From: Bacillota bacterium
GTDB taxonomy: Bacteria; Bacillota_A; Clostridia; DSM-8532
Reading direction: 5' to 3'
Assembly: GCA_023424865.1 (NCBI GenBank)
Contig: JAFADM010000392.1
Location: 1-22,755 of the forward strand
Length of the DNA: 22,755 bases
A program made the position numbers and the translations under genes. Each line of letters begins with the position of its first letter. Positions within the stretch are counted from its first letter, which is position 1. Below, piece after piece: positions 8,294 to 16,372 of the stretch. The notes under the pieces were generated by a model. The model was not told the origin of the DNA and searched no databases. It was given only the letters and a program-made list of their open reading frames with translations.

Positions 8294-10102
8294 ATGAAAC
8301 GGATTGTCGCCGGTGTATCAAACTTAAGCATCCTCTGGAAATTTACCTTTATCTACTTTCTTTTAATTGTTGTACCCTTGGCGGTAGTCCAGGTAAACGG
8401 GTACAAGAAATCCGTCGATTCCATCCGAGAACAGAATTTTAATATTCTGGCTCAGACTCTGTCCCAAATAAAGCAAAATGTACTTTATATGGTAAAGAAC
8501 TGTGAATATGCATCGGACATTCTAAGCTATGACGAGCAAATCCAGGGCTTCCTGGGAAACCCGTTTGATACACTGGAATATCTGGAATACGATGTGGAGG
8601 AAAAGCTCAGCAAGATAAGCCAGGTGGGTTCCCAGCACTTCAGCCTCTATTTTTACACGGCAAACACAACCATACCCGAGATGGATAATGTGATCTATGC
8701 CCTGGAACGCATAGAGAACAAGGACTACTACCGTGAGCTTGAAGCGCTTGCCGGAAACAGCATGTGGGGCGGTATAAGGCAAAGGGAGTACTATTACGGC
8801 AACGAAATCAGAAGAGCGGATAAGAGTTTGTACCTGCCCTTGTATACAAAAATCAAATCCCTTGTTGTGAATAACAAGGTATTGGGAATACTGGAGATTG
8901 ATTTGCCCCTGGATGAAATTATGAGCTCCTTCGCCCATGTTGAAATAGGTGCAAACGGCTATTTGGCCGTTCTGGACAAGACCGGCGCCATGGTATACAA
9001 CGGCGGTGATTTTGATTTCAGAGCTCTCCTTTCAAAGGAAAGCCTGGTTGAGGATACGGGAATAACTTTTTTTGAATACGAGGGCAGGCGCTGTCATGTG
9101 GTTTATGATACGGTGGACGACACGGGCCTTAAATTGTTAGCCGTTATTACAGAGGATGAGTTTGTAGAACAGATTTCATCCTATAAGCTGTCTCTTAACG
9201 CCATTCTCGTGCTTGGCGGTTTTTTTGCCTTTTTTGTCACTTATCTTGTGACCCGATACCTGTTTAAAAGGATTACCGTTTTGCTGGAGATGATGAAGCG
9301 TGTGGAAAAAGGGGATTTTGACACACGGGTTGAAGAAAAACGGCAGGATGAAATCGGCAAATTAGCCCATGGCTTTAACAACATGACTGAAAAGCTGGAG
9401 GAAATTCTGCTCCAGCTTATTGAAAAGGAAACCGCACAGTGGGAAGCGGAGCTAAGGGCTCTGCAGGCCCAGATAACCCCCCATTTTCTTTATAACACAC
9501 TGGAAAGCCTTAAAATGGAATGTGAAATAAACGGGCAGTATGAAATAGCCGACGCCCTAACTTCACTGGGCAACCTCTTCCGGTATAATATCAAATGGGA
9601 CAGCCGCCTTGTTACACTAAGCCAGGAAATGGATCATGTTCGCAATTACATTACGGTCATGAAAATAAGGTACGGAGATCAGATTGAGTTTACGTCCCAT
9701 ATCCCCGAAGGGGGCATGGGACTCACCGTTCCCAAAATGATCCTGCAGCCTGTTGTGGAAAACTGCTTTTACCATTCCTACAGCCCAGGGGAAGAACTTT
9801 TCCGGATAGAAATCCAGGCTCAAATCCTTGAAAACACCGTTACGCTGCTTATTAGGGACAACGGTCCGGGTATAGAGGAAAAAAGGCTTTATGACATTAA
9901 TACCTTGCTGCATGAGAGGGGCAGGCACAGGGAGGAGAAGGTGTCTTCGCTTACGGCACAAAGCGGAGGAATCGGCCTGGCCAACGTTAACAGGCGTATT
10001 AAGATGCAGTTTGGAGAAAGCTATGGCGTAAGCCTCAAAAGTGAGCCAGGCCAGGGTACGGAAGTAAGGCTGACCCTGCCCGCCGTTAAGTTTCAAAATT
10101 AG
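8294..10102 (+). CDS. Sensor histidine kinase, YesM family
   Basis: This is a membrane sensor kinase of 602 residues. I start it at ATG 8294, which has GGAGGAAGGA just upstream; an ATG at 8237 would add 19 poorly supported residues. TM1 is at about 15-33. An extracytoplasmic sensor domain of about 260 residues (Cache-like in position and size) is followed by TM2 at about 299-322 and a HAMP linker to about 375 (VEKGDFDTRVEEKRQDEIGK). The phosphoacceptor segment ALQAQITPHFLYNTLESLK places the His at 397. The ATPase domain shows the N-box around VVENCFYHSY, DNGPGIEE near 522-529 and GGIGLANVNRRI near 558. It should phosphorylate the response regulator encoded 20 bases downstream. The signal is unknown; by analogy with relatives it may be an extracellular oligosaccharide or its bound receptor. 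Confidence 0.93.
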   Translation: MKRIVAGVSNLSILWKFTFIYFLLIVVPLAVVQVNGYKKSVDSIREQNFNILAQTLSQIKQNVLYMVKNCEYASDILSYDEQIQGFLGNPFDTLEYLEYDVEEKLSKISQVGSQHFSLYFYTANTTIPEMDNVIYALERIENKDYYRELEALAGNSMWGGIRQREYYYGNEIRRADKSLYLPLYTKIKSLVVNNKVLGILEIDLPLDEIMSSFAHVEIGANGYLAVLDKTGAMVYNGGDFDFRALLSKESLVEDTGITFFEYEGRRCHVVYDTVDDTGLKLLAVITEDEFVEQISSYKLSLNAILVLGGFFAFFVTYLVTRYLFKRITVLLEMMKRVEKGDFDTRVEEKRQDEIGKLAHGFNNMTEKLEEILLQLIEKETAQWEAELRALQAQITPHFLYNTLESLKMECEINGQYEIADALTSLGNLFRYNIKWDSRLVTLSQEMDHVRNYITVMKIRYGDQIEFTSHIPEGGMGLTVPKMILQPVVENCFYHSYSPGEELFRIEIQAQILENTVTLLIRDNGPGIEEKRLYDINTLLHERGRHREEKVSSLTAQSGGIGLANVNRRIKMQFGESYGVSLKSEPGQGTEVRLTLPAVKFQN

Positions 10103-10122
10103 GGCAAGGGGGAATTTGGAGC

Positions 10123-11745
10123 ATGTATAAGCTTTTGATTGTCGATGATGAAATAAGAATTCGAAACGGCATAAAAACCATGATAGAAAACGGCATGGCT
10201 ATGGCTTTTCAATTCCTTTTTGCAAAAACAGGCAGGGAAGGCCTGGAAATAATAAGGTCCGGAGATATTCATCTTGTTATCACCGATATAAGAATGCCGG
10301 ATATGGACGGATTGGATATGATTGAACAAATTTGTGAAACAGTGGCCAATCCGCCTGTTTTTATGATCATCAGCGGCTACGACAATTTCCAGTATGCCAG
10401 AAAAGCCATGAAATACGGAGTAAAGGAATATCTGTTAAAGCCTGTGGGGAGGGAGGAGCTTCTGAATTCCCTCAGACGTTCCGTGAACTATCTGGAACAG
10501 GAAAAACGAAAAAACGAACAGGAAATTGGGCAGATCCGGGAGCGTATCCAAAGCCGGAACATACTTAAGGAGAGCTACCTGAAAGGCCTTGCGGAAAATG
10601 GCTCATCCAGTGACGCCCAGGTAGAGAAGGATCTGGCTTCAGTAGGGATTCGTTTTACCGGTAACTTCTTTAAGGCGGTACTGATTGATTTTAAGTATAA
10701 CAGCAGGGAGTACTATGAAAGCTTTGACGAGCTGGACCTGTTTGCTGTTAAAAATATTGCGGAGGAGCTTTCAGGAGAGCACCTGGAACGGGTTTGGACC
10801 TTTTACAGCAGCCGCAATAAGCTGGTTTTGCTTATTAATTACGATGAGCCGGATAAGCATGCCGACGACCGAATCAGGACTCTCCACAGCATGATTGAGG
10901 ATAACTTAAGAAAGCACCTGAATATAGAGGTTTTTACAACGGTCTCCTGCTTCGTCTCCGGTATTAAGGAAATAAAGAGCGCCTTTACGGATGTATGCCG
11001 GTGTAATAAAAACAAAATAATCCCACGGCGGGAAGCCATTCTTTTCTGCAATTCCCAAAAAGCGGCTCATGAAAAGGACGATCCTGTTCAACTCTTGTAT
11101 ACTCCGGCCTTCAAGAATATTGCGGGCGAGGCGGAGCTGCTGAACCAGTCCAATGTGATCCAGCGGGTGGACAGGCTTTTTGTGGAAATGGATTTTGGCA
11201 GAAGAGACATCTCCGTTATAGAGGATTTTTATATTAAGTTCTGCAGCTATATGTACTACCATTTTGTAAGTAAATCCCAGGAATTTTACGCTTATTTTAA
11301 AGCCGGGGACAATGGCTTTCCGGAATTTGATTGCTTTTGGGACTTAAGTCAGCTTTGCCTTTATTTGAAGCGTTATTTAATGGGTATTTGCGATTTTATC
11401 ACTGTGCTGAAAAACGGCACCCCCTCCGGAAGTATAGCGGAACGAATGATCGATTATGTCAATAAAAACTATGACAGGGACATTAACCTCAATACGGTTG
11501 CCGACCACATGGGGAAAAGCAACAGCTATCTGAGCGTTTTGTTTAAAAAGGAAACAGGCAAAAACTTTATAACCTTTTTGGCGGATATCCGTATTCAGAA
11601 AGCCAGGGAGCTTTTAAGCCGTACAGACATGAAAATAAGCGACATTGCCAGCCATACGGGCTACATTAATGAAAAATACTTCTTCTCCGTTTTTAAGAAG
11701 CATGTGGGCGTCTCGCCTCAGCAATACAGGGACTCAGCCCAGTAA
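10123..11745 (+). CDS. Response regulator, AraC-type DNA-binding (YesN family)
   Basis: This is a 540-residue regulator. The receiver domain (about 1-125) has the acidic pair in LLIVDDE, phospho-acceptor Asp55 in LVITDIRMPD, the Ser of MIISGYD and the Lys of YLLKPV. A long middle region of about 300 residues resembles the linker of YesN proteins and has no recognised enzyme motif. The C-terminal ~100 residues form a double helix-turn-helix AraC domain (INLNTVADHMGKSNSYLSVL, then KISDIASHTGYINEKYFFSV, ending in VGVSPQQYRDS). An RBS-like AAGGGGGAA lies 9-17 bases before ATG 10123. It is the cognate partner of the kinase upstream and most likely activates the transporter operon that starts 90-130 bases downstream. 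Confidence 0.94.
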   Translation: MYKLLIVDDEIRIRNGIKTMIENGMAMAFQFLFAKTGREGLEIIRSGDIHLVITDIRMPDMDGLDMIEQICETVANPPVFMIISGYDNFQYARKAMKYGVKEYLLKPVGREELLNSLRRSVNYLEQEKRKNEQEIGQIRERIQSRNILKESYLKGLAENGSSSDAQVEKDLASVGIRFTGNFFKAVLIDFKYNSREYYESFDELDLFAVKNIAEELSGEHLERVWTFYSSRNKLVLLINYDEPDKHADDRIRTLHSMIEDNLRKHLNIEVFTTVSCFVSGIKEIKSAFTDVCRCNKNKIIPRREAILFCNSQKAAHEKDDPVQLLYTPAFKNIAGEAELLNQSNVIQRVDRLFVEMDFGRRDISVIEDFYIKFCSYMYYHFVSKSQEFYAYFKAGDNGFPEFDCFWDLSQLCLYLKRYLMGICDFITVLKNGTPSGSIAERMIDYVNKNYDRDINLNTVADHMGKSNSYLSVLFKKETGKNFITFLADIRIQKARELLSRTDMKISDIASHTGYINEKYFFSVFKKHVGVSPQQYRDSAQ

Positions 11746-11759
11746 CCGGTTCCCACCAC

Positions 11760-11820
11760 AAAAAAACTGACCGTATACAAAAAGTTCAAACCTTTTCCAT
11801 ACTTTCCGCGCTGCTATAAT
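11760..11820 (+). promoter_or_regulatory. Candidate activator-dependent promoter of the sugar-type transporter operon
   Basis: Seven A's (11760-11766) run directly into CTGACCG (11767-11773). ACCTT follows at 11790-11794 and a perfect TATAAT at 11815-11820. No -35 near consensus exists at 16-18 bases (CTTTTC/TTTTCC). The layout matches that at 8146-8207 base for base from CTGACCG to the -10. Transcription would begin near 11827. Confidence 0.6.
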
Positions 11821-11880
11821 GTGTGCATAAGCTAAATGGGCATTGAAAAAACATTTAAAGACGCAGCATTTCGGAAAGGA

Positions 11881-12846
11881 ATGAACATTTTGACGGGAGA
11901 ATTGTCGGACAAGCGCTTAAAGCAGCCCCCAGCCATGAAGAAGTCCATCCTGAAACGGTTTACATCCCAATTGTATGTCCAGGCCATGGTTATACCGGGT
12001 ATCCTTTGGATGATTATCTTTTGCTACATCCCTATTTACGGACTTATTATCGCTTTTAAGGAATTCAATATTGTTAAAGGGATTCTGGAGAGTCCCTGGG
12101 TAGGATTTGCACACTTTAAGGAGTTTCTGGGAAGCGGCAATCTCCCTCTTCTCCTTCGCAATACCCTGGGATTAAGCTTTTTGAACCTGTTGCTGGGCTT
12201 TCCTCTTCCCATTATTTTCGCCCTGTTTCTCAATGAGCTGAAATTCAATAAATTTAAAAAAATCGTGCAGACAGCCTCGTACCTGCCCCATTTTATATCC
12301 TGGGTTATTATAGGAGGCATGTTTTTAAACTGGCTTTCAGTGGAAGGCCTCATCAATGAGCTGTTGGTTAAAACAGGCCTTATGGCTGAGCCAAAGCTTT
12401 TTATGACGGAACCCCTCTGGTCCTGGATTGTTCTTATCGGTACGAATATCTGGAAATCCTTCGGGTGGAATTCGGTCATTTTTCTGGCGGCCATATCCAG
12501 TGTGGATCAGGGCATGTATGAAGCGGCCGTCATTGACGGAGCCAACCGGCTGCAGAGAATGTGGTACATCACCTTTCCCGCCATTCAGGCCACGGTGGCT
12601 ATTATGTTCATCATAAATATGAGCACCGTATTAAACAGTAATTTTGACCAGATTATTATTATGAGGAACTCTATCATCCGGGATTATGTGGATGTTATTG
12701 ATACCTACACCTACGATATTGGTCTGGGTATGGGCAGGTATTCTTACGCTTCCGCCGTCGGCCTGCTCAAATCCTTTATTGCCCTGGTGCTCCTGTGGGT
12801 CAGCAACAGCGTATCGAAGAAGCTTACCAATCAGCAGCTTTTTTAA
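11881..12846 (+). CDS. Carbohydrate ABC transporter permease, LplB/UgpA type
   Basis: This is one of two integral membrane subunits of a CUT1-type sugar importer. From ATG 11881 it has 321 residues. GGAAAGG ends one base before it; a TTG at 11890 has better spacing to AAAGGA. ATG 11836 lies only about nine bases after the inferred transcription start and is less likely. Six hydrophobic segments are visible, beginning with VIPGILWMIIFCYIPIYGLI. The cytoplasmic ATPase-docking EAA loop is EAAVIDGANRLQRMWYITFP at about residue 214. It belongs to the group with LplB and YtcP-like partners that import oligosaccharides or sugar derivatives. The second permease follows after 13 bases. No ATPase gene is nearby, so a shared MsmX-type ATPase encoded elsewhere is expected. 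Confidence 0.9.
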   Translation: MNILTGELSDKRLKQPPAMKKSILKRFTSQLYVQAMVIPGILWMIIFCYIPIYGLIIAFKEFNIVKGILESPWVGFAHFKEFLGSGNLPLLLRNTLGLSFLNLLLGFPLPIIFALFLNELKFNKFKKIVQTASYLPHFISWVIIGGMFLNWLSVEGLINELLVKTGLMAEPKLFMTEPLWSWIVLIGTNIWKSFGWNSVIFLAAISSVDQGMYEAAVIDGANRLQRMWYITFPAIQATVAIMFIINMSTVLNSNFDQIIIMRNSIIRDYVDVIDTYTYDIGLGMGRYSYASAVGLLKSFIALVLLWVSNSVSKKLTNQQLF

Positions 12847-12859
12847 GGAAGGAAATACC

Positions 12860-13756
12860 ATGAAGCTTAATCGGAATAAAGCCGGAGAGAATATCTTTGA
12901 CGGCATTAATATTATTGTAATGGGCCTTCTGGCACTGGCAGCCATTTATCCCTTCTGGTACGTGCTGGTTGTTTCCTTCAATCAGGGGAATGATACCATA
13001 AGAGGCGGAATCTATGTGTGGCCCAGAATTTTTACTCTTGAGAATTACCAGGCTGTCTTCACCTCGGGAGCCATTCTAAGCAGTTTTCGGATAACCGTGG
13101 CAAGAACGTTTCTGGGAACATTAATCAGTGTGTTCTTTACAGCCATGGTAGCCTACGGCCTTGCCAAAAAGGAGCTGGTTTTCCGAAAACTCTATATTGT
13201 CATGGGCACCATCACCATGTTCTTTGGAGGGGGACTCATTCCCACCTACATTCTCATTGCCAAATGGCTCAGGCTTCAGGACAATTTTCTGGTTTATATC
13301 ATACCAACCATGTTTACTTTCTGGAATGTGGTTATCTTTCAGGGCTTTTTCAGAGAGATACCTGAATCTCTGGAGGAGTCGGCAAAAATTGACGGCGCCA
13401 ACGAGTTTTACATTTTTTATAAAATCATTGTTCCCGTGGCTAAGCCCGCCCTTGCTACCATGGCTCTCTTTAACGGTGTGGCTCAATGGAATGCCTGGTT
13501 TGACTCCTATCTTTACACAAATTCGGAAAAGCTTCAGACTCTGCAGCTTTACCTTTATAAAACCATAACCCAGTTTTCCGACGGAGGTGCGGATGCATTC
13601 AGAGCCAGCCTGGGCTCCCGGGCCGATGCCTCCATTACCGCGCTTTCCGTTCAGTGCGCAACGATTATTGTCGCCATTGCACCCATTATCTTTATTTATC
13701 CGTTTCTTCAGAAATACTTTACCAAGGGGCTCATCATGGGGGCTGTAAAAGGATAG
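12860..13756 (+). CDS. Carbohydrate ABC transporter permease, LplC/YtcP type
   Basis: This is the second permease subunit, 298 residues, starting at ATG 12860 after AAGGAAGGAAA. Six membrane segments are apparent, starting with INIIVMGLLALAAIYPFWYV. The EAA loop is EESAKIDGANEFYIFYKIIV at about residue 172, with the conserved Gly-Ala core needed to contact the ATPase. The C-terminal YFTKGLIMGAVKG is the standard ending of this subfamily. It pairs with the permease just upstream and with the lipoprotein downstream. The 108-base gap to the binding protein gene holds a hairpin that may separate expression levels. Confidence 0.93.
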   Translation: MKLNRNKAGENIFDGINIIVMGLLALAAIYPFWYVLVVSFNQGNDTIRGGIYVWPRIFTLENYQAVFTSGAILSSFRITVARTFLGTLISVFFTAMVAYGLAKKELVFRKLYIVMGTITMFFGGGLIPTYILIAKWLRLQDNFLVYIIPTMFTFWNVVIFQGFFREIPESLEESAKIDGANEFYIFYKIIVPVAKPALATMALFNGVAQWNAWFDSYLYTNSEKLQTLQLYLYKTITQFSDGGADAFRASLGSRADASITALSVQCATIIVAIAPIIFIYPFLQKYFTKGLIMGAVKG

Positions 13757-13783
13757 TCAGCCACGGCTTTTAGTTTTGGCGCA

Positions 13784-13812
13784 GCAAATCCGCCTCACCG
13801 GCGAAGGTTTGC
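13784..13812 (+). other. Intercistronic hairpin between permease and binding-protein genes
   Basis: GCAAATC-CGCC (13784-13794) pairs with GGCG-AA-GGTTTGC (13800-13812) around a TCACC loop: 11 pairs, one of them G-T, with a two-base bulge. No T-run follows, so it is not a normal terminator. It could protect the downstream mRNA or partly stop transcription. Confidence 0.5.
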
Positions 13813-13864
13813 CGTAAGCCTTACTGAAAACCATGGTAAGATAAAAATAGAAGGGGGATATTTT

Positions 13865-15553
13865 ATGTCTCGAAAAAGGTCAAAATACCTGAGCATGATG
13901 CTCGCACTGAGCCTTTTTACCTCTGCTGCAGCAGGCTGCGGAACGGAAAGCGGCTCAACGGGAGAAACAACGCCGCCGAGTCAGCCCACTGCTTCGGCAT
14001 CCGGAGGTCAGGGGGAGCCTGACAAATCTCCGATTACCTTTTCCATGTATATACCGTATAAGTGGTATGATCACAAATGGGATACGGATATTGCAAAGTA
14101 CATTACGGAGCAGACCGGTGTTACCATGGATTTTCAGATTGCGCCGGTGGACAACGGCTATGAAAAGCTGGATATGATGATTGCGTCCGCCTCCTTGCCG
14201 GACATGGTTCTGGTGGATCTTGGAAATCCCACACGGACCAAGCTGGAACAGGGCGGGCTGGTTGTCAGCATTGACGAGCTTTGCGAAAAGGGAGGATCCG
14301 ACGAGCTGAAAAAGAACATTGGCGATTTTTCTCTCAACTGGTTTAAAACAGACGACGGCAACACCTATGTCATCCCCAACTTTGTGGCTACACCCGAAAT
14401 GATGAAAACGGGTGAGGGCATTGAAAGCAATTACGTTTACGGTGTGAGAGAGGATATGTACAAGGCTGTGGGAAGTCCCGATACCTCTACCCCGGAAGGC
14501 TTTATTCAGATGCTCAAGGATGTTAAGGAAAAATTCCCTGAGGTTGACGGAAAATCCTTGATTCCTTTCCTTTTCACAGATCCGGGCAAGTGGTCGGAGC
14601 CTTTTGACGGTACCATTGCAGGCGGTTTCAATGCTTCCTATCTCCCCGCAGAGGAAGATTATCTTAATGCCTTCCGTCCTGTCTTCGTAACGGAAAATTT
14701 CAAGGAAGCCTGCAAATTTGTGAATACCCTTGTAAGGGAAGGGCTTGCTCCCAAGGAGTATTATACCTATAAGCCCGAGCAGATAAAAGAGCTGAAGGTT
14801 CAGGGAAGGGTCTTCTGTATTGCAGGCCACAGCGCCGGCGATACCTTTACGGCGGTTAATGATTATGTAAATGCCAATCCTGAAGCCCGTTATGTTCCCA
14901 TCGAATATCCCAGAAACAGCAAGGGTGAGGAGCCCAGACTTGTTCCCTCCAATGTGGGTACGGGTTGGAATGCCTGCCTTGTTACAACAAAATGCAAGGA
15001 TATAAAAAGAGCCGCCCAATTCCTGACCTATACCACCTCTGAGGCAGGGGATACCGCGGTGAACTGGGGTGTGGAAGGCGTTCACTATACGGGTATCGGT
15101 GAAGACGGCGTGCCCGTATACAAACAGGAAGTTCTGGATGCAAGAGCAAATGACTATGCCAAGGTCTTTCAAAATCAAATGGGCTTTGACTCGCTTTGGC
15201 TGTTCGGCACATCCTTTGCAAAGTTTAACCAGCTTGCCGTTGCCACCAGAGACGACGCTCAAAAGCAAAGGTATGAAATGTCCAACAAGTATGCCGTGCT
15301 GGATGTGTGGTTCAACGACAACAATCTAAAGCCGGACGCCACTTCCCCTGAAGGGCTTTTGTACCAGAAGCTTTCACAGGATATCAAGGCAAGAGCGCTC
15401 CCCAAAATACTTCTGGCCAACACGGATGAGGAATTTGAAAAGGAATGGAATAACATGGTTGAAAAAATCAATTCCGAACCCGGTTTGCAGGCTGCTTACG
15501 ATAAGGTTATGGAAATCGCCAACGAAAACTACAACCGGATTAACGGACAATAA
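13865..15553 (+). CDS. Extracellular solute-binding lipoprotein (LplA-type)
   Basis: This is a 562-residue binding protein of the large LplA-like group that serves CUT1-type importers. ATG 13865 has GGGGGA upstream. The signal peptide is a basic MSRKRSK start, a hydrophobic stretch to residue 21, and a lipobox AAGC with Cys25 as the lipidated residue. A Ser/Thr/Gly-rich linker follows, then the mature domain (PITFSMYIPYKWYDHKW onward) with LPDMVLVDLGN and aromatic residues of the type that stack on sugars. It should capture the substrate at the outer face of the membrane and pass it to the two upstream permeases. It is the last gene before a strong terminator. Oligosaccharide binding is likely from the family; the actual ligand is unknown. 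Confidence 0.92.
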   Translation: MSRKRSKYLSMMLALSLFTSAAAGCGTESGSTGETTPPSQPTASASGGQGEPDKSPITFSMYIPYKWYDHKWDTDIAKYITEQTGVTMDFQIAPVDNGYEKLDMMIASASLPDMVLVDLGNPTRTKLEQGGLVVSIDELCEKGGSDELKKNIGDFSLNWFKTDDGNTYVIPNFVATPEMMKTGEGIESNYVYGVREDMYKAVGSPDTSTPEGFIQMLKDVKEKFPEVDGKSLIPFLFTDPGKWSEPFDGTIAGGFNASYLPAEEDYLNAFRPVFVTENFKEACKFVNTLVREGLAPKEYYTYKPEQIKELKVQGRVFCIAGHSAGDTFTAVNDYVNANPEARYVPIEYPRNSKGEEPRLVPSNVGTGWNACLVTTKCKDIKRAAQFLTYTTSEAGDTAVNWGVEGVHYTGIGEDGVPVYKQEVLDARANDYAKVFQNQMGFDSLWLFGTSFAKFNQLAVATRDDAQKQRYEMSNKYAVLDVWFNDNNLKPDATSPEGLLYQKLSQDIKARALPKILLANTDEEFEKEWNNMVEKINSEPGLQAAYDKVMEIANENYNRINGQ

Positions 15554-15570
15554 GGTGAACGGTTAAAATT

Positions 15571-15623
15571 AAAAGCTCTCCCTGCCGCTGCCGCAAGAGC
15601 GGTGACAACAGGGAGAGCTTTTT
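15571..15623 (+). terminator. Strong intrinsic terminator of the kinase/transporter region
   Basis: AAAAGCTCTCCCTG (15571-15584) pairs perfectly with CAGGGAGAGCTTTT (15609-15622). A further CCGCT/AGCGG stem lies inside (15585-15589 with 15598-15602), and TTTTT ends at 15623. It is 17 bases after the binding-protein stop. Confidence 0.93.
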
Positions 15624-15672
15624 GCCTGCCTCGTCCTTCCTATTAGGATTTAGAGGCTTTGTAAAGCATTTC

Positions 15673-15701
15673 TTGACAAAAAAATGACTACTGGATATAA
15701 T
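15673..15701 (+). promoter_or_regulatory. Near-consensus sigma-70/A promoter of the TetR gene
   Basis: TTGACA (15673-15678), a 17-base spacer and TATAAT (15696-15701) match the vegetative consensus exactly. A promoter this strong would need repression, and the inverted repeat starting at its last base fits that. Confidence 0.88.
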
Positions 15702-15736
15702 TTAAGCGACCGTTATTATTAAAATGGTCGCTTAAA
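15701..15736. promoter_or_regulatory. Inverted repeat, candidate TetR operator
   Basis: TTTAAGCGACC (15701-15711) and GGTCGCTTAAA (15726-15736) are perfect 11-base inverted arms 14 bases apart. The left arm overlaps the -10 and the start point, so it cannot form a full RNA hairpin. This supports a protein-binding DNA site for autoregulation. Confidence 0.75.
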
Positions 15737-15762
15737 CATAAATACAGCTAACGGGAGGAACT

Positions 15763-16359
15763 ATGTCCCCTAAACTTTTTGATCTGAAGGAAAGGGAAGA
15801 AGTAAGAATAAAAATGCTGGATGCCGGGTTCCAGCTCATAAAGGAGCATGGAATGACCCACGCCTCCGTTGATAAAATCACAAAGGCAGTGGGGCTGGGA
15901 AAAAGCACCTTCTATAATTTTTTCCCTTCCAAAGAGATGTTTGTTTATGAAATTATGCAGTATCAGCGGGACCGTTCAAAAAAGCTTTTTATGGATACCC
16001 TGGGAGAGCGGGATAAGCTGACGGTCTCCGAGGCCAAAGCGTTTATGAAAAGAATTATTTTCAGCGAGGACAGCATTTATCAATACCTAACCGCCCAGGA
16101 GGAAAGCAAGCTAATGGCGGCTCTTCCCACCGAGTACCGCCTGAATCCCGAAACGGAAGCCCAGGTGATGACCCGCCTTATGGGGCATATCGAGGGTGTG
16201 AGGGAGGATGTGGATATGAAGGTGGTGGCCAATCTTGTAAAGATTATGGCCATTGCCATGTTCAATCAGGACGCGCTTCACAGGGACGCCCTGGAGAAGA
16301 CGCTTAACCATATTTATGAGCTTTTGTTCTCCTGTATTTTCAAAGAAAGCGCTCTTTAA
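15763..16359 (+). CDS. TetR/AcrR-family transcriptional regulator
   Basis: This is a 198-residue regulator starting at ATG 15763 after GGGAGGAA. The N-terminal helix-turn-helix is clear: MLDAGFQLIKEHGMTHASVD, then KITKAVGLGKSTFYNFFPSK with the conserved Thr-Phe-Tyr-x-Phe-Phe-x-Ser-Lys end of the recognition region, followed by EMFVYEIM. The C-terminal ligand and dimer domain is all helical and gives no ligand clue. The gene has its own strong promoter with a perfect inverted repeat over the start site, and it precedes two ABC half-transporter genes. It probably represses itself and, through read-through, the transporter pair. A terminator overlaps its stop codon. Confidence 0.93.
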   Translation: MSPKLFDLKEREEVRIKMLDAGFQLIKEHGMTHASVDKITKAVGLGKSTFYNFFPSKEMFVYEIMQYQRDRSKKLFMDTLGERDKLTVSEAKAFMKRIIFSEDSIYQYLTAQEESKLMAALPTEYRLNPETEAQVMTRLMGHIEGVREDVDMKVVANLVKIMAIAMFNQDALHRDALEKTLNHIYELLFSCIFKESAL

Positions 16360-16372
16360 AGTGCTTTTTTTT
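16346..16372 (+). terminator. Intrinsic terminator overlapping the tetR stop codon
   Basis: AAAGCGCT (16346-16353) pairs with AGTGCTTT (16360-16367, one G-T pair) around a six-base loop that contains the TAA stop, followed by T's to 16372. It should end much of the tetR transcript before the ABC genes. Confidence 0.75.

Noticed and set aside
11836..11838. ATG 11836 as start of the first permease
   Set aside because: It is about nine bases from the inferred transcription start and has no ribosome binding site. 11881 or TTG 11890 fit better.
13806..13816. GGTTTGCCGTA, identical to part of the marR promoter arm (reverse of 7988-7998 region)
   Set aside because: It forms the right side of the intercistronic hairpin and has no partner arm or promoter nearby. 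An 11-base match in this window can occur by chance, so I do not call a MarR site here.
13955..15268. 437-codon open frame antisense to the binding-protein gene
   Set aside because: The sense strand has a clear lipoprotein with RBS and family features. The antisense frame has no recognisable domain or supported start and is a reading-frame shadow.
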